Source of the DNA: Cordylochernes scorpioides
Taxonomy: Eukaryota; Arthropoda; Arachnida; Pseudoscorpiones; Chernetidae
NCBI GenBank assembly: GCA_030710605.1
Contig: CP092864.1
Coordinates: 144,955,261 to 145,019,260 of the forward strand
Length of the DNA: 64,000 nt
Direction: 5' to 3'
Under the pieces are notes generated by a model. It was not told where the DNA came from. It worked only from the letters and a program-made list of their open reading frames with translations, and ran no database searches. Every line of letters starts with the position of its first letter. Within the stretch, counting starts at the first letter, position 1. This document shows, piece by piece, positions 42,640 to 54,234 of the stretch. Position numbers and translations under genes: made by a program.

Positions 42640-43090
42640 TTCAAAATCACTATACACCTATCCCCTGATTTACACCGTACTTGTTTTACAAGTTTTCGCT
42701 TTTACACGGTTTTCCAAATAAGTTTTTTTTTGTTTTTAACGCACTATACTAAATGCTACTGTGATTGAACACATGCGCTGTGTACACATCTCACGAGGAA
42801 TCCCGAGCTTATGTGCTGACTTGCTGCACACGCACACTGTGTCTGTATTTAAATTAAAAAATAATAATAATTTTCGATTTACACGTTTTTCTCAGGAACG
42901 TATCTACCGTGTAAATCGGGGGATAGTGTATTAGGTACCACTCAAAAAGAGCAACCTAGTTTATGATATTTACAACAATAAATAATATATGAAGGTTATT
43001 CACATATTAAACAAAAGGTTAACGCGGGATTCGATCCCGATTCATGACTGTCGGGAATAGAGGGTGTTACCCACTCGTCCACCGACTATT
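42640..43090 (-). repeat. SINE-2 copy split by a MITE
   Basis: The minus strand starts near 43088 with GTCGGTGGACGAGTGGGTAA and B box GGGATCGAATCCCG, continues TTTTGTTTAATATGTG, CATAAACTAGGTTGCTC, TGGTACCTAATA, and resumes after the MITE with GTGATTTTGAAAC at about 42653. The order matches 13035-13225. Confidence 0.75.
42655..42928. mobile_element. Pogo/Tigger-like MITE inserted in SINE-2
   Basis: Ends CACCTATCCCCTGATTTACA and GTGTAAATCGGGGGATAGTG are imperfect inverted repeats bordered by TA on both sides. Subterminal TTTTACACGGTTTTCC repeats the theme. 274 bp, non-coding. Confidence 0.8.
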
Positions 43091-43121
43091 TTTTAACTAT
43101 GCTATAGCAAGTTATATGTAC

Positions 43122-43190
43122 ACTAGACGAATGGCCCGGGCAACGCCCGGGTTTTAACCGAGTGCGAATATATTTTAAAAACGTTTTATT
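43122..43190 (-). mobile_element. Helitron-like 3' end
   Basis: CACTAGACGAATGGCCCGGG, CAACGCCCGGG: on the minus strand a CCCGGGCG...CCCGGG hairpin, then CATTCGT and CTAGTG. The same design as 8841. Confidence 0.5.
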
Positions 43191-43239
43191 CTTCATCTAG
43201 ATCTTCATCTTGTCTACACCTTGTATACATCTTGCTTCC

Positions 43240-43800
43240 TAGGGTTGCCTAGAGTGGCCGCTATAGACAGGGTGGTCTGTATGGACAGGTGGATGTATCA
43301 CACAGCTGATAGCAGGGTTGCCTAGAGTGGCCGCTATAGACAGGGTGGTCTGTATAGACAGGTGGATGTATCACACAGCTGATAACAGGGTTGTCTAGAG
43401 TGGCCGCTATAGACAGGTGTATGTGTCACACAGCTGATAACAGGGTTATCTAGAATGGCCGCTATATACAGGGTGGTCTGTATAGACAGGTGGATGTATC
43501 ACACAGCTGATAACAGGGTTGTCTAGAGTGGCCGCTATATACAGGGTGGTCTGTATAGACAGGTGGATGAATCACACAGCTGATAACAGGGTTGTCTAGA
43601 GTGGTCGCTATTGACAGGGTGGTCTGTATAGACAGGTGTATGTATCACACAGCTGATAACAGGGTTGTCTAGAGTGGCCGCTATAGACAGGTGTATGTAT
43701 CACACTGCTGATAACAGGGTTGCCTAAGGTGACCGCTATAGACAGGGTGGCCGCTATAGTCAGGTGTATGTATCACACAGCTGATAACAGGGTTGTCTAG
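43240..43800. repeat. 75-bp tandem array, about 8 copies
   Basis: Unit: GGCCGCTATAGACAGGGTGG, TCTGTATAGACAGGTGGATG, TATCACACAGCTGATAACAG, GGTTGTCTAGAGT. Some copies lack the second CTATAGACAGG half. The CTATAGACAGG core is the terminal motif of the pogo MITE at 9894-10054, so an origin in a MITE end is likely. Confidence 0.85.
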
Positions 43801-45025
43801 AGGGGGGCAGGGAGGACACGTGTTCGCCGGCAGCCAATGGGCGCGCATTCTATCCGTGAGCTTCAGACAGAATAAGGCAAATATATAAGTAGATTATAAT
43901 ATTTACATAATATCAGCTGTGTTTTTAACATATTTCAAAATTGATATAATATATTTACAAACTAGAGCAAATTTGGTATTTAAAATAGGTAAAATAGGAG
44001 CAAATAATGAACCAGGGTTTCTGTACGATATTATGGTAAAATATATCAATTCTAAAATAGATTTAAAAAAAAACGCAGCTGATAATATGTAAATTTATAA
44101 TGTACATAATACCTGCCATAGCAAAGTTTCATTTTGTATTAATTTTCCAGTAGAAGGGCGTTATCCCGAAATCTCGAAAAACGTTTAATAAAATATACTT
44201 GCGGCTACCACACTTTGCCTCAGCGAGCGAGGACAAAGCTTAAATACACATATGGGCAGTAGAGTGGCGGCCTCACTACGCTTCGGCAAGCGCGAGCTGG
44301 AAGAACACCTCACTACGCATGCGCGGGCGGCATCCGGGACTCTTGCCACGCCCGTCGTTCAACAACAAGGCTTTTTTCCAGTGACAGTTACTTCTTTTCT
44401 CTTTATATATTTCAGGGTTTTAAATAAATTTATTTTATAAAAATAATTATAATTTTATTAGCGGCCTTTCCACAAGCCACATCAACACGCAACCATTCCA
44501 CATACTCATCCTTGGACGTTTATTATCTAGACTTGTTATTCTCTATTTGGATTACATATGTTACACCAGATTTTCTGACTCTTTACACCAGGTATTCTAA
44601 AGAAAGAAATTGGAGATTCCAATGGGAAATTCAACTTACATGGCCGAAGTTGAGAGGGAAATGGAAGATCGGTTTGACAGCCATTTCTTCTAGGGCCTTT
44701 TCACGCCTGTGGACACACACCTATACATTAGACTTACTGCCGTGGTTAACAGATTTACTCAAGTAGATGATAAGGTACAATTTGGATTTTTATAGATTAG
44801 AAACACACGATAAATAAGACTAAATCCAAATAAAGAGTGTGTAACGTTTTGGAAATAACATTAGTAATGGTAACAGCGTTGTTACCGAAATGCCACACAC
44901 TGTTTGGTAGTATCACCTTGTATCGACAGGTAGATAATAAATTGCCTTTAAATAAGAAAGCTCACCCAAGAAACTGTTAGGTATATTAATTCAAAGATTT
45001 TTTCTCCATGAAAATAAATTATATA
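43800..45025. other. No gene; one Penelope-type motif
   Basis: CAGTAGAAGGGCGTTATCCC then GAAATCTCG at 44148-44178 (+) is a decayed hammerhead-like end. Short frames at 44252 and 44512 show no motif. Confidence 0.5.
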
Positions 45026-45801
45026 TGTGATATGGTCCTGTCGACTTATCTGTGATGAGATATCCTGTCGACTCTCGCTATAGCTGTGGTAACCGAGGGT
45101 CAAGCCTGTAGTAACCGAGAGGGACAGTAAGGGCGTGGAGAGTTTTCCAGTACCTCTCTGCACCTTGTAGGACCTTTAACAGTTTTCACAGAGTACAGGC
45201 AGTCGTGGTCGAGGCAGAGTGGAAAGCTTGGGAATGTCCGCACAAAAAAAAAAAACGAAGAGCCACAGTTGTAGTAGGAAAGTTCCATGAACAGATAGGA
45301 GTCGAGCTAAGAGCAAGATGGAGTTAGAAGAGATCTTACTGTTTTACATGGCGATTGAGGTGGACCTGGCTACGACCGACAAGGGCTCACGCCGATGGTG
45401 AAGTGACTGTCTGATTTCGACTAAAACCGAGGTTTTTTATATACCATTCCCGAGGAGGGGGAGGGGGGGGGGAGATGTGAGAATTTGGACTTTGAACGTC
45501 TGCGGCATTCTGCACCCTTTGACCTTAATGGCAACGGGCTGCCACATTCCTTTTTAAGGTTGTCGGATTTCTCTCTCGATTTTAGACGTTTTTGAACTTC
45601 TCAATCTTGCTTTAACTCAGCTCTTAATCTATTACATAGTTTTATTTATTTATCCTCAGTTTGTACAAAGTACATTACATATGGCGATGCAATGACACAT
45701 GTCAATCATGCGTATAATTATTTATAGATGTGTCTCTATATACAACATGACAATCTTGTTATAAGTATTATACAATATAGGGTTGTTGGTTTAAATTACC
45801 A
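45026..45801 (-). repeat. LTR, 776 bp (3' LTR)
   Basis: Nearly identical to 49445-50212 over its length. Differences are a few substitutions and the length of a G-rich run (GGAGGGGGAGGGGG versus a shorter G run). TG...CA ends and a TATA target are present. Confidence 0.85.
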
Positions 45802-47850
45802 TAGATGAGCCCCGGGAGTGAAAGGGTTTATCCAGGTTTAAACGGGTAAAGCCTCTCTAACACAGGTAAGTAATTAAATTTAATTTGATTAATTTAAACT
45901 GTGAGGGTTAAAAAGGGCTATAACATGATGTTTTGTTTGGATATATCTGCAAATTATAAAAATACAACTTATGTTTAATATTTAAAAGTTATGATATTCA
46001 TTATAAAAGAGAAATTCAGATAAAACCTTTGTTTGATAAAAAAAAAAGTGATGATTAAAAATAAAATGATGTTCTAAGAGATTGTTGGCGGGCGTTGGAA
46101 AGGGTTAGGGGTTAAAGAATAAGAAATTATAAGTATTACACATGCAATAAAATACTTAGATCCAGGTGCAAAGCGAGGATATTGACTTGAGCGTCTTCCT
46201 AAGCAATGTTTCACCTGGGATCCTGTATAAGGGTTATAGTGCTTTGTCACAATTGTAGGGTTATTGGGTTGAAAAGTTGTTGAAGAACAAGTTCTTCCTT
46301 AATATGATTGTGAAAAGGGTGAAATGGATAACCATGCGATAAGTAGAATTGTTGAAGCGACAGTAGGTGATCTGACTTGACTTAAAATCAACGGTTGATT
46401 GTGGTCCGCTAGAGCTAAGAAAAAATTGAGAGTTGTGAACGCTTTGTGCTTGCGTTGGTGATTTTGCTCTACGGATGATTGACATAAACTTTTGAAACGT
46501 GTTCAAGCCAGAAGTTGGGATTTTTAAATCTGGGGAACTGTGTTCAAAGAGTTGGTTGAAATTACGAAATAAAAAAAAAATGTCAAGCAGTACTATCGTT
46601 TTTCTACGTTGATGTGAAGCATTGGCGGAGAAATAGATTGTAGTGTAAAGTACCCTGAAGTGGTTAGAGAAATAGATTGTTGTATGCCCGATAGTTAATG
46701 ATATCATTTATCATATTATAAAGGTATAAAAACAAATTAAAAATGAATAAAAATATAGAAATATCATTGTGGTTGAATAATGTTTAAGTGGACAAAATCA
46801 AACATGTATTATATACAAGTAATAATAATGAAGAATTAAAGTGAATTTTGACAACAAATAAATATTTTGTAATACCAAAATATTATTATGAAAAATAAAA
46901 GTAAAATTGAATTTTTTTTAAAAATAATATTGGATTAAAAATTAGTGATTATATAATTGAAAGGTAAAAAAATAAGAAATAAAATATTTTATACAATGAG
47001 TAGATGAAGGTTTAGTATTTCTCTTCTAAGAAGAAGTTACAAATGTGGTGTGTAGGTTTTATAAATCAAAAATTGAGAAGCGCAATTTATTGCTTGGATT
47101 GGTTACTAAAATGTTGTGTATTGTGATCTCAATTCAACATGTAAAATGTTTGATATGTAGAAATAAATTAGAGATTTACACAGGTATAAAATATCAAAAT
47201 GTTCAATTTAAGGTAGGTGTTGTTCAAATTCAAATATCTAAATGTTTAAAAGTTAGGTTAAGATATCGACTGCCAATGTATGGAAAAAAAAGGAATGTAG
47301 GACTCAGCCCTCATTTACTGGAGGACGAGATAGGGGGAGAGTGGTGGTGGATTTATTGACGCGGGATGGTGTCGAGATCTTTAGTCTATCGTCACTGGGG
47401 CCAACTAGCGGTATTTTTATGACTCTCTGTCTGGGAATTTGTGAAATTCTCGAGGAAATATAAATGGCTGATGTGAAACACATGTTACACATGGCGGTCA
47501 TTCCGATATTTGGCTGACAGCTTTGTGAGCGGGGAGGGAGGCCGTTGTATATTTTTGAAGGGGGAAATATGAGGCTCGTCTTCAGCGCACGTGTTTTAAA
47601 TTCTTTCTCCTCTAGTTTGGATCTGGTGGGTTAAAAAAGATCTTCATATTGTGTGAAAGAGAGTAAGTAAGTAGGTAATACAGATCCAAATGGGTTGGTG
47701 TATCGTATGTAGATGGAATAGATTTGTGAATTTAACGGGGAATTTTCTGGTCGCTACTTGAGCTTTTGTTTTAAAACGATCGATATTAAATTAATCTGGA
47801 TTTAAATGTAGGAATGGCTGGGAAGTTTGAGGCGGTATAATTCGGAATAG
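45802..47850. other. LTR element interior, no domain recognised
   Basis: A 148-codon minus-strand frame at 46261-46707 has no recognisable motif. The position after the integrase could hold an extra ORF or 3' non-coding region. AT-rich and diverged. Confidence 0.4.
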
Positions 47851-48640
47851 TTGCGTCTCGAAGATATCTGGAGTCAAATGTTTGAATTCACTGAGATATA
47901 CATCTTGAGACATTCGCTGTGGGTTTTGAATAAATCGGGTTTGTGGAGGTGTAATGTACAGAACATTCTGTGTGTAATATTTTAATTTATTGACATGTAT
48001 GGTGTCACTGTCTCTATTGAGAGGTTGATATTGGGGCGATCTATTCGAACAACATTGGGTGAGAATATTTCAATTACTGTATATGGTCCAGTAAAATATG
48101 GTGTTAATTTACCGTGTCGGGATGTCTATAATTTTTGACTAAAACAAGATCATTCACTTCGAAATGTGGTGTTCTGTGCTGCTTATCAAATGTTTCTTTA
48201 TTTTTTTTATGCTTATTTTGGGTACGAGGGCGTGCTATCTCTCTAGCTCTAGTTACTTCGGGGTATGGGTTAAGATGAGTTCTTAGATCTGGGGGGACAA
48301 CATTGAACATTAAGTAGGTGGGTGGAAAACTTGTGACAGAATGGGGTGTGTTATTATACGTCTGAGTGACGCGTTTAATTAGTTGTGTCCAGGAAGCTTT
48401 CGGATTTTCTAGATGAGCTAGTCTGAGTTTGCCTGTAATGGTCGCATTTAAGCGTTCTATTAAACCGTTTGCTTGTGGGTTATTGCTTGTGGTGAGTAGG
48501 GGTTTATACCATGTGTTATTAGAAATTTACGGAATTTTTCTGAGGTAAAAGCGGGCGCTCTGTCAGATAATAGACGTTTTGGAAATCCTTGTTGTAGTAC
48601 AGTTTTGAGGGTTTGAATGTACGTTAGAGTACTGGTTTAC
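47850..48640 (-). pseudogene. Integrase, core end and C-terminal domain
   Basis: Minus-strand codons read LLSDRAPAFTSEKFRKFL (second catalytic aspartate region, ~48580), QANGLIERLN (catalytic glutamate region, ~48450), then SFPPTYLMFN, FDKQHRTPHFEVNDLVLVKN (~48160), YFTGPYTV and HVNKLKYYT. These are the end of the catalytic core and the GPF/SH3-like C-terminal part of a Ty3/gypsy integrase, which inserts the cDNA into chromosomes. At least three frameshifts break it. Upstream codons (TYIQTLKTVLQQ) join abruptly to non-integrase sequence near 48630, the likely edge of the internal deletion. Confidence 0.75.
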
Positions 48641-49121
48641 TGGTTAAACTCCCTTCGAGAGTGTTGAAAGCTTGTTGGAAGTTTTATGGTCTATTTGAAA
48701 AATGCAGTTTTCTCGGTGTTCGTAAGTGTTGTGTTTCGACGTTGTTGCGGACTTAGTAAAACATGTTATTCAATGATGTCAGGTTTAGATGTGAGTAAAA
48801 GTGCGACTTTCGACGTGGACACGCTTTGGGGTGAGAAGTGTCACAGGCATGAGGGCGTCTTTTTGGCCTGTTAAGTGAGAAAAATTGTTGTGATGCGCTG
48901 TGTGACACGAGTGAGTGAATTGAATAGAAAGGTGTCACGTGAAGTCTTTGTTTTTGGTACAGCATCTAACTTGTTTCAGCATGAATAACAAATTTACTAG
49001 TCATGGGTGGTGGTTGTACAAAACACATCGAGATATTTTGGCTGTTAGTGGATGTGACACGTTTAGTGGCAACGATATGGAGCTTGTGTGGCTCGAGATT
49101 GGTTTGTTGCTAAGTCGCGCG

Positions 49122-49430
49122 CTAATAGATGGACTGGGCGTCAGAAGACTTGGTCTTTAGTTGTCCTCCTGATGACGCGGAAGACGCTCCATGTGGAGCT
49201 TGTAGAAGCTTGTAACTTCTGTTTGGTGACGGCGGCATGTCGCCTGGAAGATGGTTGCGTTGCATGGTCGAAGGTGGGGAACTTCTCACCGGCTTGTTTT
49301 GCGCGATTTTCGGCTGTGTCGTTGGGGAAGATTGCTTGGTCGTTTCGTTGGACTGGCGGGCTTGTTCCTCCATCTTTGCTCTTCCTCGCTTCTTTCTGGA
49401 CAGACTTCCTACCTTCTTCGTTGTGGTCAT
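49122..49430 (-). CDS. Possible Gag N-terminal remnant
   Basis: A 102-codon frame starts 14 bp inside the 5' LTR boundary on the element's coding strand. It is rich in K, R, S, P and Q and has no zinc knuckle. Position suggests the start of Gag, but I recognise no Gag motif, so this rests on context alone. Confidence 0.25.
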   Translation of the reverse strand: MTTTKKVGSLSRKKRGRAKMEEQARQSNETTKQSSPTTQPKIAQNKPVRSSPPSTMQRNHLPGDMPPSPNRSYKLLQAPHGASSASSGGQLKTKSSDAQSIY

Positions 49431-49444
49431 CCTGTCGGCTTTTC

Positions 49445-50212
49445 TGTGATATGGTCCTGTCGACTTATCTGTGATGAGGTATCCTGTCGACTCTCGCTAT
49501 AGCTGTGGTAATCGAGGGTCAAGCCTGTAGTAACCGAGAGGGACAGTCAGGGCGTGGAGAGTTTTCCAGTACCTCTCTGCACCTTGTAGGATCTTTAACA
49601 GTTTTCACAGAGTACAGGCAGTCGTGGTCGAGGCAGAGTGGAAAGCTTGGGAATGTCCACACACAAAAAACGAAGAGACACAGTTGTAGTAGGAAAGTTC
49701 CATGAACAGATAGGAGTTGAGCTAAGAGCAAGATGGAGTTAGAAGAGATCTTACTGTTTTACATGGCGATTGAGGTGGACCTGGCTACGACCGACAAGGG
49801 CTCACGCCGATGGTGAAGTGACTGTCTGAGTTCGGCTAAAACCGAGGTTTTTTATATACCATTCCCGAGGAGGGGGGGGGGGGAGATGTGAGAATTTGGA
49901 CTTTGAACGTCTGCGGCATTCTGCACCCTTTAACCTTAATGGCAACGGGCTGCCACATTCCTTTTTCAGGTTGTCGGATTTCTCTCTCGATTTTAGACGT
50001 TTTTGAACTTCTCAATCTTGCTTTAACTCAGCTCTTAATCTATTACATAGTTTTATTTATTTATCCTCAGTTTGTACAAAGTACATTACATATGGCGATG
50101 CAATGACACATGTCAATCATGCATATAATTATTTATAGATGTGTCTCTATATACAACATGACAATCTTGTTATAAGTATTATACAATATAAGGTTGTTGG
50201 TTTAAATTACCA
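49445..50212 (-). repeat. LTR, 768 bp (5' LTR)
   Basis: Partner of 45026-45801. Followed by TATATAG, matching TATATA before the left LTR. The outer end of the minus-strand LTR carries the doubled GTCGACAGG motif seen in the solo LTRs at 10867 and 24063. Confidence 0.85.
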
Positions 50213-50477
50213 TATATAGATTTATGAATAAATATAAATTGATGATGATAAGATTAGCTAGTATATGATGATTAACAATTAGCAACTGAGTTAGTGCCTT
50301 CTTGATTCTTTTTTTGTATTTTTTTTATTCTTAATTCTTAAATTTTACTTTTGTAGTTTCTATTGCATAAAGATAACATCAAAAATATATTTAAGTAACA
50401 TTTTCTCTTTTTTACCCCCAAAAACACCAACAGAAACAAGTTCACTATGAAGGGCTTCTTGGCTTCTTTATCAAAGT

Positions 50478-51400
50478 ACACTAGTGTTCAAAATTAAGGT
50501 AACAAACACTAAACCTTTGATACAAATAATAATAAGAACGAAAAATAATAAAAATCATCATATGATATACAAATCACACTACACATTTTAGCTGGCCAAT
50601 AAAAATAATTTTAAAATAATTTTAACATGCAAATTTGGGTCATTCCTTAAAGCGTTCGCTTGCATGCCTTTTTTTTATCAAGCTTTACAATTTTATTTAA
50701 AAAACATTTCTTTCGTTTTATCTATCCATAGAAGACGTTTAGACGACTCATTGAAGTGGAGGGCCATTGGTAATATAGAGGCAGGCCAATCCCAAGCAGA
50801 ATTTGCAAGATGGCTGGAAACGTCAAGAAAGGTGTTCTCGAATCTATGGAAACAATTTCAAGAAACAGGAGACATCTCCAGTAGAGAAGGACAAGGTACC
50901 CGAGAATCACAACCTCATCAGAAGAACGTTATCTGAAGTTAACGGCCAAACGTAGCAAAACCACGACAGCCAGACAGCTTACAATGGAGCTCTCTTCTGC
51001 CACAGGAACCATGATATCAAGGCAAACAGTTTACTACAGAAGACTCAACGAGAGAGGGATGTAGGCAAAATGGCCGAAGGTTTATATTCCTTTCACTGCC
51101 ATCCGAAAAAGGGCTCGTCTAAATTGATGAAGACAACATCAGTCTTGGACCCAAAATCAATGAACTCCTGTTCTTTTTTGTGATGAGTCAAGGTTTAGTC
51201 TTAATACGGATTATAGACGTGTACTGATCTGGAGAGAAACCGGGAAACGAAACCACCCCTCAAACATCAGAGAAAGGGACAGTTACAGTGGCCAAGATGT
51301 CATGGTCTGGGGTGGTATCATGTTAGACGCACGTACGCCACTACATGTGTTTGATGGCGGCACCCTGACTTCTCGACGGTATCGAACTAAGCTATAGCCA
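50478..51400 (+). pseudogene. Tc1-like transposase pseudogene
   Basis: A terminal-repeat-like start TACACTAGTGTTCAAAATTA at 50478 is followed by codons for IEAGQSQAEFARWLETSRK and LWKQFQETGDISS (paired-like DNA-binding region, ~50770-50880), LSSATGTMISRQTV (~50990), SRFSLNTDYRRVLIWRE (first catalytic D region, ~51190), and VMVWGGIMLDARTPLHVF (~51300). Stops and frameshifts are common, and it ends after RTPLHVFDGGTLTSRRYR, before the second D and the E. Cut-and-paste activity is impossible. Confidence 0.8.
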
Positions 51401-51779
51401 TAACAAACCCATAATATTTTCCTAGAAACCTTATTCACAAACAACGACCGTCAGAAAGCGTCATAACAAAAGTTACAAAAATAGAAGACCTGACTATTAT
51501 AAATTTTGTATTATGATTCCTTTTATATATTTGAGGTATTCTAAAAAATCATCATTTCTTCTTTCAAAAGAGTATAAAAGGCAGAGAAAAAAAACCTTAA
51601 AGAACAAAAAAGGTTGGACTCAATATTTGGTGAAGAAGAGGTTCCAGTGTGAAAGGACATAGCCTGGGGACAGGATTGTTAATTAAGGTAATTAGATGGA
51701 CCAATCAATAGAGTTAGGAGTGAATGTGGACCTTGACTGTTCGATCGAACTGGGGTGTGGTGGATCTTAGAAGATTCTG

Positions 51780-52220
51780 TGGAGTTTGAGAAAACAAATA
51801 TCGATATAAAAACATCTAATTAGCTTATTGTAATCTTCAGTGAAAGAAGAACGAAGTATTTATGTGAAGTACTCAAGAATTTCAATTAAAATATCTAGAA
51901 ATTGGTATCGTTTCCCTTCCTATAGAAGTGTAAACATTAAACAATGATTTTTTTTTTTGCTTTTCCCTAGTACATGTGGTACAGGCCACGATAATCATGG
52001 TGGGTAGAATTGGCGACTGCTTTTACTGTAAATGCACCACATTTCTACACATGTGAAAAGCAGTTCGACTTTGCACTTGAGAAAACAAACATCGATATAG
52101 CTTATTGTAATCTTCAGTGAAAGAAGAGCGATGAAGCATTTCTGTGAAGAACTCAAGAATTTCGAATGAAATCTCTGGAAATTGGCATCGTTTCACTTCC
52201 TATTGAAGTGTAAACATGAA
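51780..52220. repeat. Direct duplication flanking a SINE-1 tail
   Basis: About 150 bp (GAGAAAACAAA, GCTTATTGTAATCTTCAGTG, CTCAAGAATTTC, GAAGTGTAAACAT) occurs at 51788-51945 and again at 52078-52220, with a 5'-truncated SINE-1 (51948-52081, minus, T-tail first) between. The copies have diverged, so the duplication is old or came by recombination. Confidence 0.6.
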
Positions 52221-52560
52221 ACAGCGAGACACACGAGATAAAAAAGAGTGAACAAATATGACTCTGTCTCCTTCCAAATTGTAATATACAATATGTATAT
52301 ATGGTTTTGACCAAGGACTTGGTTGTTGTTGTGTGATGTAATCAATATATAGCGAGAGATGTTTTTAGTTCTTATGATAATTCTGTAATAATAAAATATT
52401 ATGCAAATATAAAACCTTTCAGTAGCATACAATCTCTTTTAATAGAAACTACACTACCTAAGATTATTGAATATTAGGTAGAAGAGTACATAACAAATAG
52501 ACGACTGGAGACATCAGACTTTACACTTCCTTAAGTTTTGTCTATGAGTGTATTAGCTAT
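52200..52560 (+). mobile_element. MITE family A remnant with insertion
   Basis: GAGACACACGAGATAAAAAA and GACTCTGTCTCCTTCCAAAT, then ~220 bp of unrelated AT-rich sequence, then ACGACTGGAGACATCAGACT and CTTAAGTTTTGTCTATGAG. The right end is intact and the left end is gone. Confidence 0.65.
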
Positions 52561-52580
52561 GTTTGAAAGTGTAAAACCTG

Positions 52581-52717
52581 TTTTTTTTTTTTTGCTTATC
52601 CCTAGTACATCTGGTACAGGCCACGATAATCATGATGGGTAGAGTAGGTGACTGCTTTTACTGTAAGTGCACAACCTGTCTACATATGTGACAAGCAGTT
52701 CGACTTTGCACTTACAA
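52581..52717 (-). repeat. SINE-1, 5'-truncated
   Basis: T13 then GCTTATCCCTAGTACATCTG to GACTTTGCACTTACAA. It breaks at almost the same body position as the copy at 51948, so a common truncation point may exist. Confidence 0.8.
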
Positions 52718-53038
52718 TGAAACAACGATAAATATCATAAGTTGAATAATCTCCTGGAGAGGTATATTATCAAAAATACAAAATCGTGAGACGAAGAGGC
52801 CATTTTGTCCTTTTGATAATGATACCAGGCTGAATCAAAAGTTCATTCCCAAAAATAAGATTTTAATACACATTAAATAATAAAGAAAACAAAAAAGGCA
52901 TATCGTGAGCAGAAGCACATGTGCTTTTAAATAGCAGAGCGCCTGACATTATTTTTTTTTATATTATTTTTTCACATGTTGAGCGTATTTCGCAAGTTTG
53001 TCTTAGATATCCATTTCTTGGTTTCTCAACAAGCTACT

Positions 53039-53075
53039 ACACGCTGACGAGGGTCAACAGCCCGAAAACGTTCGT
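53039..53075 (+). ncRNA. Hammerhead ribozyme, near canonical
   Basis: CACG, CTGACGA, stem II GGGT-CAACA-GCCC (slightly offset), GAAA plus one extra A, ACGT-type stem III, cleavage triplet GTT, CGTG. Stem I pairs fully. The extra A after GAAA may reduce activity. Confidence 0.65.
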
Positions 53076-53302
53076 GAATGGCTTTTTTAAAAGACTTTCG
53101 ATGGAAATCTTGGCAGAAGCACGTCAGATCCATGTCAGTATCTACAATTTTTACCAGCTGTGGGTCACAGATTTCATAGGGAAGAAGCTATGTAGCAAAG
53201 TATTTATTATTTTATTAACAGATTATCATTTTTTATGTTTATATTTTGATTACTCTGTAAAATTCCCTTATTGCTTATCTTTTGTTTATTTTACCATCCA
53301 TG

Positions 53303-53880
53303 AAGGTCTGTGCGGCTTCTTTTTTTCCACTATCTTTTGCTAGTCATGATGGTCTGTATGGCTTCTTCCACTATATTTGACTAGCCATGATAAACTTTGT
53401 GGCTTCTTTTTTTCACTATCTTTGACTATTCATGATATGAGTGGCTTCTTTCACTATCTTTGACTATTCATGATATGAGTGGCTTCTTTCACTATCTTTG
53501 ACTATTCATGATATGAGTGGCTTCTTCCACTATATTTGACTAGCCATGATAAACTTTGTGGCTTCTTTCTTTCACTATCTTTGACTATTCATGATATGAG
53601 TGGCTTCTTCCACTATCTTTGACCATTCATGATATGAGTGGCTTCTTCCACTATATTTGACCAGCCATGATAAACTTTGTGGCTTCTTTCTTTCACTATC
53701 TTTGACTATTCATGATATGAGTGGCTTCTTCCACTATCTTTGACCATTCATGATATGAGTGGCTTCTTCCACTATATTTGACTAGCCATGATAAACTTTG
53801 TGGCTTCTTTTTTTTCACTATCTTTGACTATTCATGATATGAGTGGCTTCTTCCACTATCTTTGACTATTCATGATTTGT
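53303..53880. repeat. Minisatellite, ~39-bp units in higher order
   Basis: About 15 units built on GTGGCTTCTTCCACTATCTT and TGACTATTCATGATATGA, alternating with a variant TGACTAGCCATGATAAACTT. A larger period of roughly three units (A, A, B) repeats several times, showing later amplification of a block. Confidence 0.85.
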
Positions 53881-54089
53881 AGTCATGATAAATAGTTTTT
53901 TCTTGCCCTAAATAAATTTCTGTGTCATCCTGAAGTTTGTCTTTTCTAATTTTCCACGTGGCAGTATGTTACTCCCGTCGTAGGGTTTATATGAACGAAA
54001 GCTTTAGTTCAAGTATTTAGGGCGGAAGAGCGATTTCATGCCATACTACGTGAAAATAGTACAAAAGTTGAATCATACTGGGATCAGGT

Positions 54090-54180
54090 AGATAAATTAA
54101 GTAAAATACATCTCCTGATTGTACAACTAAAAGTTGCTGATGGCCTATGTCATCTGTCGGAATAAATATTATATATTAGT
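54090..54180. repeat. Penelope-derived fragment
   Basis: ACATCTCCTGATTGTACAAC, AAGTTGCTGATGGCC and CATCTGTCGGAATAAATAT match segments of the block at 38450-39240. Confidence 0.5.
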
Positions 54181-54234
54181 TTAAAATATACTACATATAT
54201 ATAATATATAAAGCTATACAAACAGTTTAACCGC

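Larger units (their letters stand above)
45026..50212 (-). mobile_element. Ty3/gypsy-like LTR retrotransposon, internally deleted
   Basis: Two direct repeats (45026-45801 and 49445-50212) starting TGTGATATGGTCCTGTCGAC and ending GGTTTAAATTACCA enclose 3.6 kb, and TATA borders both outer ends. Integrase codons lie on the minus strand, so the right repeat is the 5' LTR. With only a partial integrase and no visible reverse transcriptase, the element could move only in trans. I could not identify a primer-binding site or a polypurine tract; both expected positions look atypical. Confidence 0.8.

Noticed and set aside
45450-45480. G-rich run as a polypurine tract or G-quadruplex regulator
   Set aside because: It lies in the middle of the LTR in both copies with varying length, so it is more likely a slippage-prone simple repeat.
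46261-46707. 148-codon frame as an envelope gene of the LTR element
   Set aside because: The position is right, but I see no signal peptide, cleavage site or transmembrane pattern that would support it.
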